Positions 7,097 through 15,469 of a stretch of 15,469 nucleotides of DNA are shown here, one piece after another (position 1 is the stretch's first letter; every line of letters begins with the position of its first letter). This DNA is from Carex sylvatica. Lineage: Eukaryota; Streptophyta; Magnoliopsida; Poales; Cyperaceae. Under the pieces are notes generated by a model. It worked only from the letters and a program-made list of their open reading frames with translations. It was not told where the DNA came from and did no database searches. The stretch lies in NCBI GenBank assembly GCA_964058845.1, contig CAXKVR010000899.1, forward strand, positions 1 to 15,469. The letters run 5' to 3'. Both the position numbers and the translations under genes were made by a program.

Positions 7097-10000
7097 AAGA
7101 ATAGTAAAGTATTCCACCGATTTCATTAAGAAATTAAAAAATACTTGATCTGATATCTAAAATAGAAATCAAAATCAACTACAGTTTTACATCAGATGAT
7201 TACATGCATAGCAATTAACACACTGACCAAAGTATATGTCAGAACTACCAAAAAGAAAACAAAACAACATAAAAGAGAAAAGACATAGCACTTTAGTCAA
7301 CTAAACATCACTAAATAAGACAGCAAAATGAACTACTAATCAGGACCAAGTTCTTCTCAATTAATTCTATCCCCATCAGTCTCCCCTTCTCCAAACATTT
7401 GATTGGATAGGGTGCCAACTTCAGAAACCTGAGTTTGAGTTTGAGTGCCCCCGCTTGATTCCTCTACCATGGATAGCAACAGTGTCACTGCTGGACCCGT
7501 ATCTGGGCTGCTGGTGGTGTTCTCCTCCATAACCTGATCTAGCAGATCCTTAATATCAGATGGAATAATTAGACTAATTTTAAGTAGAGAATTATCCAAA
7601 CTAGATTGGCACGAAAAATACGCTAATGAAATTATCTTAGCTCCTATAGATTTAATCGACAAGGGCCGAGTATCATTGAAACAGACTCGATTACTTTCCA
7701 ACCAAATTGTCCATAACACAGCCCCTCGTACTAATTCGACTAACAATCTATCTTTTAAAAGGATAGCTGCATCTATAAGCCATAAATCATCTAAAGAAGC
7801 ACAATCAAAATTAAAATTATTATAAAATGCTATCCATTTTCAAATTAATATAATATAAGAACAGTGAACAAAGAGGTGCTCAGTAATCTCAATTTGATCA
7901 CAAAATACACAAGTGGTATCACCTTGCCATTCCTTAATAACTAAATTAAACTTAGTCAAAATTTTATTCTTCCTGACAAGTCATAGGAATATTTTAATTT
8001 TCAATGGGATATGAGATTTCCATATAGTTGTATATTCATAATTTGGTATATCTCCAAACTCTAACCATCTATAAAATTAATGCACCGTAAAGTTATCGTC
8101 TTTGGACCATCTCCAATCTTCTAATTGTTCGGATAGTGTAAAATGAAAGAATCTAATTGCTCGGTGCACCACCTATCCAACCAAAAAGCGATAGACTTAC
8201 CATTACCTATTGCTTTATTTAAACCTAAATTAATTACTACATGATCTTTAAGAATTGACCTCTAAAATGAAGAACAAATAGAAGGAGATGTTCTACAACC
8301 ATACTTAACAATATTTTTTTTCATGTACCCGACACTGAATTATCTAGGAATCTAATCTACCATTTTGTTAAAAGAGATTGATTCATTAATCTTAAATCCA
8401 ACACTCCTAAACCACCTTGACTTTTACTTTTACAAACCTCTTTCCATGCAACCAGATGGTATTTTCTCCTTGTTGAATTACCTCCACGCCAAAGAAACTT
8501 TCTTTTTATTTTATCTATCTTATGTCTAATTTTTGTGGGCATCCTATAAATAGACAACCAATATAATGGAATAGCAGATAGAACCGAATTAAGGAGAGTA
8601 ACTCTACCTCCTAAAGAGAGTAAAGATCCATTCCAAAATTGTAATCTATTTTCAATCTAAGACCGAATTAAGGACTGTTAATGCCTTATTATTAATGGGA
8701 ACACCTAAATAGGTAAGTGGTAGAGAAGAAACTTTACAATCTAAAATAGAAGCTAATTCATGACTCTCTAAAGTTGATAAGTTGAGTGGAAATATTTCAC
8801 TCTTCTCATAATTGATTTTAAGACCAGAAACATTCTCAAATGCCAAAAGAAGCCATTTTATATACATTATAATATGCCTATTAGCTTGAAGAAAGAGTAA
8901 TGTATCATCTGCAAAATGCAGATTCATAATGTTACCTAAATTGTGAAAGTTTTCTAACCCATCAACATAGCCACCTAATTTAGCTCGGTGCAATATTTTG
9001 TTAAGAACATCAGTTACTAAAATAAAGAGAAAGAGGAACAGAGAATCACCTTGCCTTACTCCCCTCTTACATGAAAAATATGATCCTAAATAACCATTTA
9101 AATTTACACAAGTATTACTACCCTGCAAAGTTAATTTAATCCAAGTAATAAATCTAGAACCAAATCCTCTAGCACTGAGAACTTCCAGCAAAAAGTCTCA
9201 ATTAACATGATCAAACGCCTTTTCGAAGTCCAATTTAAATAAAACACCCTTTTGTTTTTTAATGCGAACTTGATGTAATATTTCATGTGCACAAACCACA
9301 TTATCGAGAATTAATCTATCCTTAATATAAACAGTCTGAGAAGGGTCAATCAGTGAACCCATGACAGTTGCTAATCTATTCGCTAGGTCTGAATTTTTTT
9401 ATTGTAACGGCATCAGCTTTTTTAGGTAATAAAAAAATGGAAGATAAATTAAACCTTGATACATCGAGCTCATGATTATAGAAAGCTTGAAATATCTTGA
9501 ACAGATCTAACTTAATTATCTCTAAAAAATACTGATAAAATTGAAAGGAAATACCATCTGGCCCCGGAGCCTTAGATGGGTTACAAGCAAATACAACCCT
9601 CTTAATCTCCTCTAAAGAGAATGGGGCATCTAAAAAATTACATTGAGCACTAGTCAAATTCTCTGATGCTAACCAGAGATCAGATTGTAGAGTTATCATT
9701 CTAGAGGTAGAGGAGCCCATAACACCGTTATAAAAATCTGTAATATGCCTTAGAATTACATGCTGATCATAAATCATAGTGTCATCTATTTCTAAAGAAC
9801 TAATGATATTTTTCTTTTTCCTGGCCGAAGCTACTATGTGAAAAAACTTAGTATTAAGATCACTCTCCAGAAACCACTTTAGTTTAGATCTTTGCTGCCA
9901 ATATAATTCTTCCTCCTCGTATAAATTATATAAATCTACTTGACAAGTTCTTCATACCTCTACATCATCCTCTCTTAAACAATTATTATCTAATTGTTGC

Positions 10001-10265
10001 TCAAAGTTGTCAATCTTATTAAGCAAATCAGATTTCACCCGTTTGTTGTCTCCCCTCACATTTGAGCTCCAGCCTCTTAATTTTCTACGTAAAATTTGTA
10101 ATTTGAGCTTTCAACTAAGACCTAAATCCATTGTCAAAGAACATTCATTCCACCATGACACTACCAAATCATAAAATCCATCATACTCTAACCATGTCTT
10201 ATCAAATTTAATCAATTTGGAAATAGGGAATACAATGGCCTGAGTATTAAGAAGTAAAAGATTAT
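7097..10265 (-). mobile_element. 5'-truncated L1-type LINE (non-LTR retrotransposon)
   Basis: The element lies on the minus strand: its 5' end is at 10265 inside the endonuclease-to-RT linker and its 3' end is near 7097. Bounding copies of GTCTCTTACTATTTCT act as target duplication. It carries, in order, a linker, reverse transcriptase motifs, thumb/connection, a C-terminal CCHC zinc knuckle and the distal tail. ORF1 and nearly all of the apurinic endonuclease domain are gone, the normal result of incomplete reverse transcription. No clear poly(A) tail is left, only a few A residues at the 3' junction. Stops, frameshifts and an internal deletion show an old, dead copy. Confidence 0.85.
7357..10265 (-). 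pseudogene. LINE ORF2 remnant: reverse transcriptase with C-terminal zinc knuckle
   Basis: On the minus strand, the linker end (FDKTWLEYDGFYDLVVSWW) lies at 10111-10265 and RRKLRGWSSNVRGDNKRVKS follows in another frame. RT starts at 9777-9376 with NPSKAPGPDGISFQFYQYF and IFLLPKK. At about 9384 KFRP jumps to LANRLATV, a deletion of some 15 residues plus a frameshift. Motif A is LDFEKAFDHVN followed by TGA where tryptophan is expected (9198-9200). Motif B (RGVRQGDSLF), the catalytic FADD and LPLTYLGVP are intact at 8652-9191. Then come TLLNSVLSAIPLYWLSIYR and KFLWRGGN (8357-8620). The zinc knuckle reads CVFCDQIEITEHLFVHC near 7872-7922, preceded by IFL-stop-LV (TGA at 7981-7983, again from TGG). 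The tail LWTIWLESNRVCFND sits at 7660-7720. Not functional. Confidence 0.9.
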
Positions 10266-10287
10266 GTCTCTTACTATTTCTATTTCG
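10266..10287. repeat. Right target-site duplication of the LINE
   Basis: GTCTCTTACTATTTCT at 10266-10281 matches 7076-7091 exactly, and the next bases ATTTCG match TTTCG with a one-base gap. Confidence 0.65.
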
Positions 10288-10337
10288 GGTCCTTCTTGAA
10301 ACCTTTTCTTTCGCGGAGGGTCCCTCCCTTCCGATGG

Positions 10338-11126
10338 CCAAATCTACCGTCCAAATTCCAATTGAATCAGATCAACACCTCCGTATATTTTGATTGATGG
10401 ATAATCATTTAAATGGATTTAGCTTATCAGTCAGTTTTGGATCCGATTAAATAATTGAACCCCCTCTAAGCCTCATCTTACAGTAGATTACATGACACAT
10501 TATATTCCAAAAAGTGTATTAATTCAGCATATGTACAATATGTTAGCATGTTAGCTTATCTAATTATCTCCTAATTAATGACATTATATGATTTCAAAAA
10601 ATTATTATAATATGACACGAAAGAGTGATTTAAAAAAAAATAAAGTTTCATTTAATAAATCTTCTGTTTTTATACAAGTGAAGTCAAGTTGACTTGAGCC
10701 ACCCCAACTGAAATGGAAAATGTGCTAAATGAAACAAAGTTCTGCAGATAAAATATCAGAATAGATACTACCAGAGGCATACTGTGCGAATCCAATTACA
10801 ATTAACGGGGCATTGCAAGCAGAGATTTATTTTTTGTTGCTTAATGGAAACAGGTAATACGGTGATATCAATAATTAACAACGTTCCTCCAAAAAAATAA
10901 TTGAAAAGGAAAAAATAAATAATCGGGTCCAATTATTTAATGTCTCTAACTCTGAACTCTCTATTATGATACTTTTCGGAAGGTGAAATGAGGCTTTGAC
11001 GCTTAGTGGGTTCAATTATTTAATCGGGTCCAAAACTGACTAATAAGCTAAATCCATTTAAAAGGTTCTTCATCAATCAAAATATTTGGAAGTGTTGATC
11101 TGATTTGGATTGGACGGTAGATTTGG
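10338..11126. mobile_element. Foldback element with ~140-bp inverted arms, upstream of FLA
   Basis: The left arm is 10338-10480 and the right arm 10986-11126. Read inward they align from CCAAATCTACCGTCCAA through AGATCAACAC, TATTTTGATTGATG, TTTAAATGGATTTAGCTTA, CAGTTTTGGA and GATTAAATAATTGAACCC to AAGCCTCAT, about 85% identical by eye apart from small gaps. The 505-base loop has no coding frame. No convincing target duplication is visible at either end, so it may be an old MITE, a long-TIR DNA transposon remnant or an inverted duplication. It ends about 105 bases before the FLA TATA box. Inside the loop, AAGTCAA-G-TTGACTT (10681-10695) is a perfect small palindrome, and GGGTCCAATTATTTAAT (10925-10941) repeats a motif of the right arm in direct orientation. 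Confidence 0.75.
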
Positions 11127-11413
11127 AACGGCTCTCCTCCCTTTCTTTCCACCTTCCTAAATTTTTTCCTTAAACCCGGTTTCCTTCATTTCTTCCTCAA
11201 TAAACAAACTTTCCCAAAAAAAACAACCTAATTTATAAAAGAGAAGCCAGCTTCAGCCTCCAGTCTATCTCCACTTTTCCTTCAATTTATCCAAACCCTA
11301 GCCTCCTCCGCAGGAGAATTAATAGCAATCAGAGAGAGAGAGAGAGAGAGTTACAGAGAAAGTGAGGAAAAACAGCCACGAGAAACTTCGTTCAATTCTC
11401 CTCTAGCAGCTCC
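11127..11413 (+). promoter_or_regulatory. FLA core promoter and 5' untranslated leader
   Basis: A TATA box, ATTTATAAAA, lies at 11231-11240, so transcription should start near 11265. The leader contains an AAACCCTA telo-box motif (11293-11300), common in genes of growing tissue, and a (GA)10 run at 11331-11350. The CT-rich stretch at 11130-11220 may act as an initiator or Y-patch. The leader is about 150 bases. Confidence 0.65.
11331..11350 (+). repeat. (AG)10 microsatellite in the FLA leader
   Basis: Twenty bases of perfect AG repeat lie 64 bases before the start codon. GA/CT runs in leaders are frequent in plants and are often length-polymorphic. Confidence 0.95.
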
Positions 11414-14400
11414 ATGGATTGCCATATCTATGGCGTTGCCTTCCTTGTACTTCTCTCCATGGCCACCGCATTGCCTGAAAACCCACTCCCTCGTACCACA
11501 TTGTCCTCATCCACTACTGGTACCAGTTCATCCATTGGTACCGGTATAAACTCCAACTCTGTTCTAGTAGCTCTACTTGACTCGCATTACACCGAGCTCG
11601 CCGAGCTGGTTGAGAAGGCTCTCCTCTTACAAACTCTAGAGGATGCTGTTGGCCGTCAGAACATAACAATCCTAGCTCCGAGAAATGAAGCCATAGATCG
11701 ACTCGTCGATCCAGAATTCAAGCGGTTCTTACTTGAGCCACGCAACCTCCCCTCTCTTCAGGCACTCCTCCTCTACCACATTATCCCATCCCGGCTCCAC
11801 TCCCGCACTCTTTCGGTACCAACTTCCCACCTGACTCTGACCGGCGAACAACTTCAACTTCCTGCCGGTTCAATTTCAGACCCAAATGTAATTCTACGGC
11901 CAGATGGTGTCATCCATGGGATCGACCGGCTTCTGATACCACGGTCAGTACAACAAGACTTCAACCAGCGCAGAAACCTAGCTGAGATATCTGCTGTGCT
12001 ACCAACTGGGGCGCCAGAAGTGGATCCCCGGACCCATAAATTGAAAAAACCAGCAGCCCCTGTTCCACTTGGGGCTCCTCCAGTGTTACCAATCTATGAA
12101 GCTATGGCACCAGGCCCAAATCTTGCCCCGGCGCCCGCACCGGGGCCAGGATCTGGGAAGCACCACTTTGACGGGCATAGCCAAGTGAAGGACTTCATCC
12201 AAACCCTCGTCTTATACGGTGGCTATAATGAGTTAGCTGACATTTTAGTAAATCTCACCTCATTAGCCACTGAAATGGGACGACTTCTCTCAGAGGGTTA
12301 TGTTCTGACTGTTTTAGCACCCAATGATGAGGCTATGGCAAAATTGACGACAGATCAGTTGAGCGAGCCGGGTGCACCAGAGCAGATAATGTACTACCAC
12401 ATGATTCCAGAGTACCAGACAGAGGAAAGCATGTACAATGCTGTGAGGCGGTTTGGTAAGATAAAGTACGACACTCTGAGGTTGCCGCACAAGGTGGTGG
12501 CGAGGGAGGCGGACGGGTCGGTCAAGTTCGGGTCGGGCGAGGGATCTGCTTACCTGTTTGACCCGGATATCTATACCGATGGAAGGATTTCCGTGCAGGG
12601 AATTGATGCAGTGCTCTTACCGCCCGTGGAGAATGTGCCGGCGTCCGAGGTTACGCCGGCCGCCGATAAAAAGCCAGCCGCTGTCACCGGGCAGACTAAG
12701 CTAAGGAGAGGTTAGTGTGTTATTTTCTTTTTACTTTTTACTGTTCGTGTCGGGTTTATTATTCTACTATACTTTTTTACTATGTACTTTCTGGGATGAG
12801 TAATTATTAACTATTATAGTACGTTATTCACTTATTTGGTGCTTTTTTATACGGAGGTTTCGCTTTTTTTATAAGAGTAACTAGAGTTCAACAAAATTAG
12901 TTTACTTGATGCGGAAAACCGGGGATGTTTGAAATTACGGAAATTTAGAGCGGCAGATTAGAAAAAAAAAAAAAGTAGGGTGAATCGTTTATGGCAATTT
13001 TTTTCTGCGATAATGCTCTTTATAATTTAATAAAGGTGATGGGTTGGCTAGTACTTGGCCTATTTTGAGAATATCTTTATTTTTTTGTGCTTTCATCGTG
13101 TTTTTATTTTTCAAAACTTAAAAAATTCAAAATTTAAGACTTAAAATTTGAGTTTTAAAAACGTTGGATATATCTACATCATTTTATTTATTCACATGTA
13201 AAAAATTATGACATTTTAATTTTATTTTGGTTGTCATCAAAAGCTTGTAAAAAACGTGCTAATATGGATAATTTATAAAAAACGTGCTAATGTGGATAAT
13301 TTATAGACGTTGATTTTTCGACTTATTGATTTACATAAAAATAAAATTGAAATGTGATAATTTTTTATGAGCACATAAAGAAAATAACGTAGATTACATC
13401 TAATGATTTTATTTTAACTTTTAAGTTTTAAATTTTGAGTTATTTAAGTTTTGAAAAATGGAGGTATAGTGGAGACAAATATTGAAGGCATTTGAACCCT
13501 CCTCTTTGCAATATTTGCTTCTAAATTTAGATAATATTCTTCTGTTAGTAGAAATTGATTCGCCCCAGTTGCTCTTTATTATTAGAAGCATGGACTCGAT
13601 GACGTCCTATTAAGAAATGAAATCCACCTGTTTAGTTAGAGATGAAGTTGACACCAAAGATGATCCATTAGCAAAGCTACTCCAAATGTTAAGCACTTGC
13701 TTTTCATTTCATTTGTTCTTACAGCAAGCAAAATCCTTGTATTCCAAAAAGGAAAGCAACAATGCTTTCATTTAGCAATTTTGCATGCATCTGATATTGT
13801 TCAGGGTTTAGGGGTTGTGGGAATTCACATCCTCTGAGATATCTCATATTTTGCGTGTCTTTTTGGAAAATCTCAACCGTTCAAATACATTCTGCATGAA
13901 TCTCAAAGCTCAAATAATACTGGCCCCTAAGGTATCTCCGAATAGGCACCGGACACGTCTGTCACGCAAAATATGAGATATCTCAGAGGATACGCACTCG
14001 TTTTGTGGGGCTTCTATTAGCAGGCTAGCAGCCGCTGCAGCCCCCGTATGATCATGTCCCCCCCCTTCACCAATGACCTTCTTGTGTCATCTCATCAATC
14101 AAGTTAACACCACCAAGCATAATCGGCTACTTTCTATAAAGCCTGACTATGCTGCAATAGGAAGCTGTGTACTAGGAACTAGCAAGTCTAAAGCCCCTTT
14201 ATGAATCCTGCATCTAGCTGTTTCTTCAAAAAAAATTCATTCCTTAGTTTTTCCAAATCGAGTTCCAAGGTTTATGGCCATTAAGTCAAATTTGGAGGGC
14301 CACATTTGCCTTAATTGGGCTAATTCCCTGCAAGGAGGGTTTTGTACCAAAATTAATAGGCACAATAAAGACATCCCAATTTCCATGACAACAAATGTTG

Positions 14401-15031
14401 AAGAAAACATAATTCGGATAAAAGCCCTATTAGTCCACAGGGAGAGCTTTGTGACAAATTGTGAATAATTAATGGAACCCATGCAGCACATGCACAAATT
14501 TTAACTTCAGATTCGACAAGCAGATAAGCTTATAAGACCGTGTGTATTGACTTTAGGAAAGCCATTTTCTGAAATCTTTATCCTTTGGTTAATTGGGATC
14601 AAAATTAAAGCTGAAGCACATAGTCTTTTGGTTGTCTCATTTCTATTTTCAGCCTACTGAGTATAGTTCAATATAAAATTACTGAACTGAAATTCATTAT
14701 TTTTGAAAATGGAGATTAGGGGGCCTTAGTGCAGTCCTTTCCTAAGTCAAGTATTAGAACTAGTAGAACAACTCGTGTAACAAATTGGCTTCGGCTTTTA
14801 TGTACTGGTCAGGTTAGTATTCGTATTTTTTTGTCATACCTGATACAATAGCCTTCAATTATTGATCATATTATTGCTCTTATATTTATTATAGTTTATT
14901 CTCTTGTGGAGTCAAGATTACCATGAACTTTATAACAAATTTCTCATTTCAACAATTTAGGGAAATTGTTAGAGACAGCGTGCAAACTGCTTGGTGATTT
15001 TGGGCACTCCCGATTCGTAGCCTGCCAATAG
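11414..15031 (+). CDS. FLA: Fasciclin-like arabinogalactan protein, FLA15-18 clade (two exons)
   Basis: The coding sequence joins 11414-12710 and 14961-15031 and makes 455 residues, close to the usual length of this clade. Residues 1-20 form a signal peptide. Fasciclin domain 1 spans about 47-180, with the H1-like ITILAPRNEAI at 85-95 and the YHII motif at 121-124. Residues 231-245 (APGPNLAPAPAPGPG) are the arabinogalactan glycomodule. Fasciclin domain 2 spans about 256-405, with LTVLAPNDEAM and YYHMIP. N-glycosylation sites are N83 (NIT) and N280 (NLT). Exon 1 would otherwise end in TAG at 12713, but AGAG|GTTAGT is a good donor. The acceptor AACAATTTAG|GG at 14960 adds KLLETACKLLGDFG and a tail ending CQ, the conserved C-terminus. 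There is no GPI-anchor signal, as in this clade. The protein is predicted to be secreted to the cell wall, with roles in adhesion or wall structure inferred from the family. Confidence 0.93.
13106..13459. mobile_element. MITE-like foldback element in the FLA intron
   Basis: The arms 13106-13244 and 13320-13459 are inverted copies. Both begin ATTTTTCAAAACTTAAA and share TCAAAATTTAA, ACTTAAAA, TAAAAAATTAT and TTTTATTTT in order, roughly 80% identical by eye. The whole unit of about 354 bases can fold into one hairpin. No clear target duplication is visible, so the exact superfamily is undecided. The loop carries a 28-bp tandem duplication. Confidence 0.75.
13248..13303 (+). repeat. 28-bp tandem duplication in the loop of the intronic foldback
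   Basis: TAAAAAACGTGCTAATATGG at 13248 recurs at 13276 as TAAAAAACGTGCTAATGTGG. Each copy then continues ATAATTTA. The period is 28 bases with one mismatch. Confidence 0.95.
13829..13991. mobile_element. 163-bp MITE with perfect 29-bp terminal inverted repeats
   Basis: The left end is 13829-13857 (ATCCTCTGAGATATCTCATA then TTTTGCGTG) and the right end 13963-13991 is its exact reverse complement. Each repeat contains the palindrome GAGATATCTC. The interior has no coding capacity. Flanking bases (CAC on the left, ACG on the right) give no obvious target duplication, so the superfamily is not assigned. It is inserted within the FLA intron; the perfect arms suggest it is young. Confidence 0.85.
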
Positions 15032-15469
15032 AAAACAAGAGCAGTTCCATCAAAAAGAAGAAAAGAAAACAAGAATAGTAAGTGATTCTATAGGATATGG
15101 ATAAATTTAACTAGCAAGAGGTGGTTGCATACCCACCATATATTCTTTAGTTAATTTGGCAATAATCAAGGGGTTTGCAAAAATTGTATGTTGGGTTTGT
15201 TTATACTCGAGCCCTCTATGGACCAAATCATGTTTTATAGTCATGTATAGGTAAAAGTAATTTTCTTGTTTTTGTGTTGCTATGTTTTTATGGTGGCTAT
15301 TTATTTTTGGAGACGACAATATTTGCTCGAGATCAAGCTCTCTATTTTTTTTTTTTTAAAGTATACTTGTTCCAGATAAAATAAATATTTTTTAAGATAT
15401 CAAATGAATGGATGATAAAGTTTAAATATACATTAAAATAATATTTTCTTTTTAAATAAGAACTCTCAT
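15032..15469 (+). other. FLA 3' untranslated region and downstream flank
   Basis: It follows the TAG at 15029-15031. An AATAAA signal at 15380-15385, about 350 bases past the stop, is a possible polyadenylation signal, and T-rich sequence precedes it. An open minus-strand frame at 15107-15319 lacks any recognisable domain and is treated as chance. Confidence 0.45.

Larger units (their letters stand above)
12711..14960 (+). other. FLA intron, 2,250 bases, with two foldback insertions
   Basis: It runs from donor GTTAGT (12711) to acceptor ATTTAG (14960), with a pyrimidine-rich approach (TTTCTCATTTC). It is phase 1: one base of a glycine codon lies before it and two after. Two foldback elements (13106-13459 and 13829-13991) account for about 520 bases. 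The rest (12711-13105, 13460-13828, 13992-14960) shows no gene; the small open frames on both strands near 14237-14497 have no recognisable features. Confidence 0.88.

Noticed and set aside
6813..7148. Open plus-strand frame of 111 codons as a possible gene
   Set aside because: No signal peptide, domain or codon bias seen, and it crosses the LINE target duplication, so it cannot predate the insertion as one gene.
10338..11126. Foldback assigned to the Mutator superfamily
   Set aside because: Arm length would fit, but the 9-base flanks (TTCCGATGG and AACGGCTCT) do not match, so no superfamily is claimed.
14237..14497. Overlapping open frames on both strands in the FLA intron
   Set aside because: Short, antisense to each other, no motif; probably chance in intron sequence.
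15107..15319. Open minus-strand frame of 70 codons downstream of FLA
   Set aside because: It lies in the FLA 3' region, has no recognisable domain and no visible promoter.

Overview
This is nuclear DNA from a flowering plant. It is AT-rich and dominated by transposons, with one gene that looks intact. The evidence for a plant is a fasciclin-like arabinogalactan protein gene, fragments of plant-type genes (cytosolic alpha-glucan phosphorylase and a PTPMT1/DSP8-like phosphatase), a plant L1-type LINE, a hAT element and two MITE-like foldback elements. The species cannot be told from the sequence.

Layout. 1-386 is AT-rich and probably intronic sequence of the phosphatase relic. 387-3869 is a 3.48-kb deletion derivative of a hAT transposon. 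It has near-matching 8-bp target duplications, GC-rich subterminal ends, a promoter-like left end, a huge T-rich intron-like core made of a 106-bp tandem repeat, and the last ~70 codons of a transposase. 3870-5340 holds, on the minus strand, the broken start of an alpha-glucan phosphorylase gene (5' region, exon 1, scrambled exon 2) followed at once by one exon of a PTPMT1-like phosphatase. This is a compact chimera of two unrelated genes and may be a captured-gene array. The hAT element sits in the intron of the phosphatase piece. 5341-7075 has no recognisable gene. 7097-10265 is a 5'-truncated, decayed L1 LINE on the minus strand with an apparent target duplication of about 16-22 bp. 10338-11126 is a foldback structure with ~140-bp arms that ends about 105 bp before the TATA box of the FLA gene.

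The one live gene is a FLA of the two-fasciclin-domain, non-GPI clade (FLA15-18 type). Its first exon (11414-12710) appears to end in a TAG three codons past a splice donor. The real end is a 71-base second exon at 14961-15031 that supplies the conserved C-terminal tail, giving 455 residues. The 2,250-base intron carries two foldback elements (13106-13459 and 13829-13991). The gene is therefore flanked and interrupted by hairpin-forming repeats on both sides of its long first exon.

Nothing here amounts to a new multi-gene system. The most informative points are the hidden second FLA exon, the two-gene chimera, the repeat-filled hAT derivative and the foldback in the FLA promoter.
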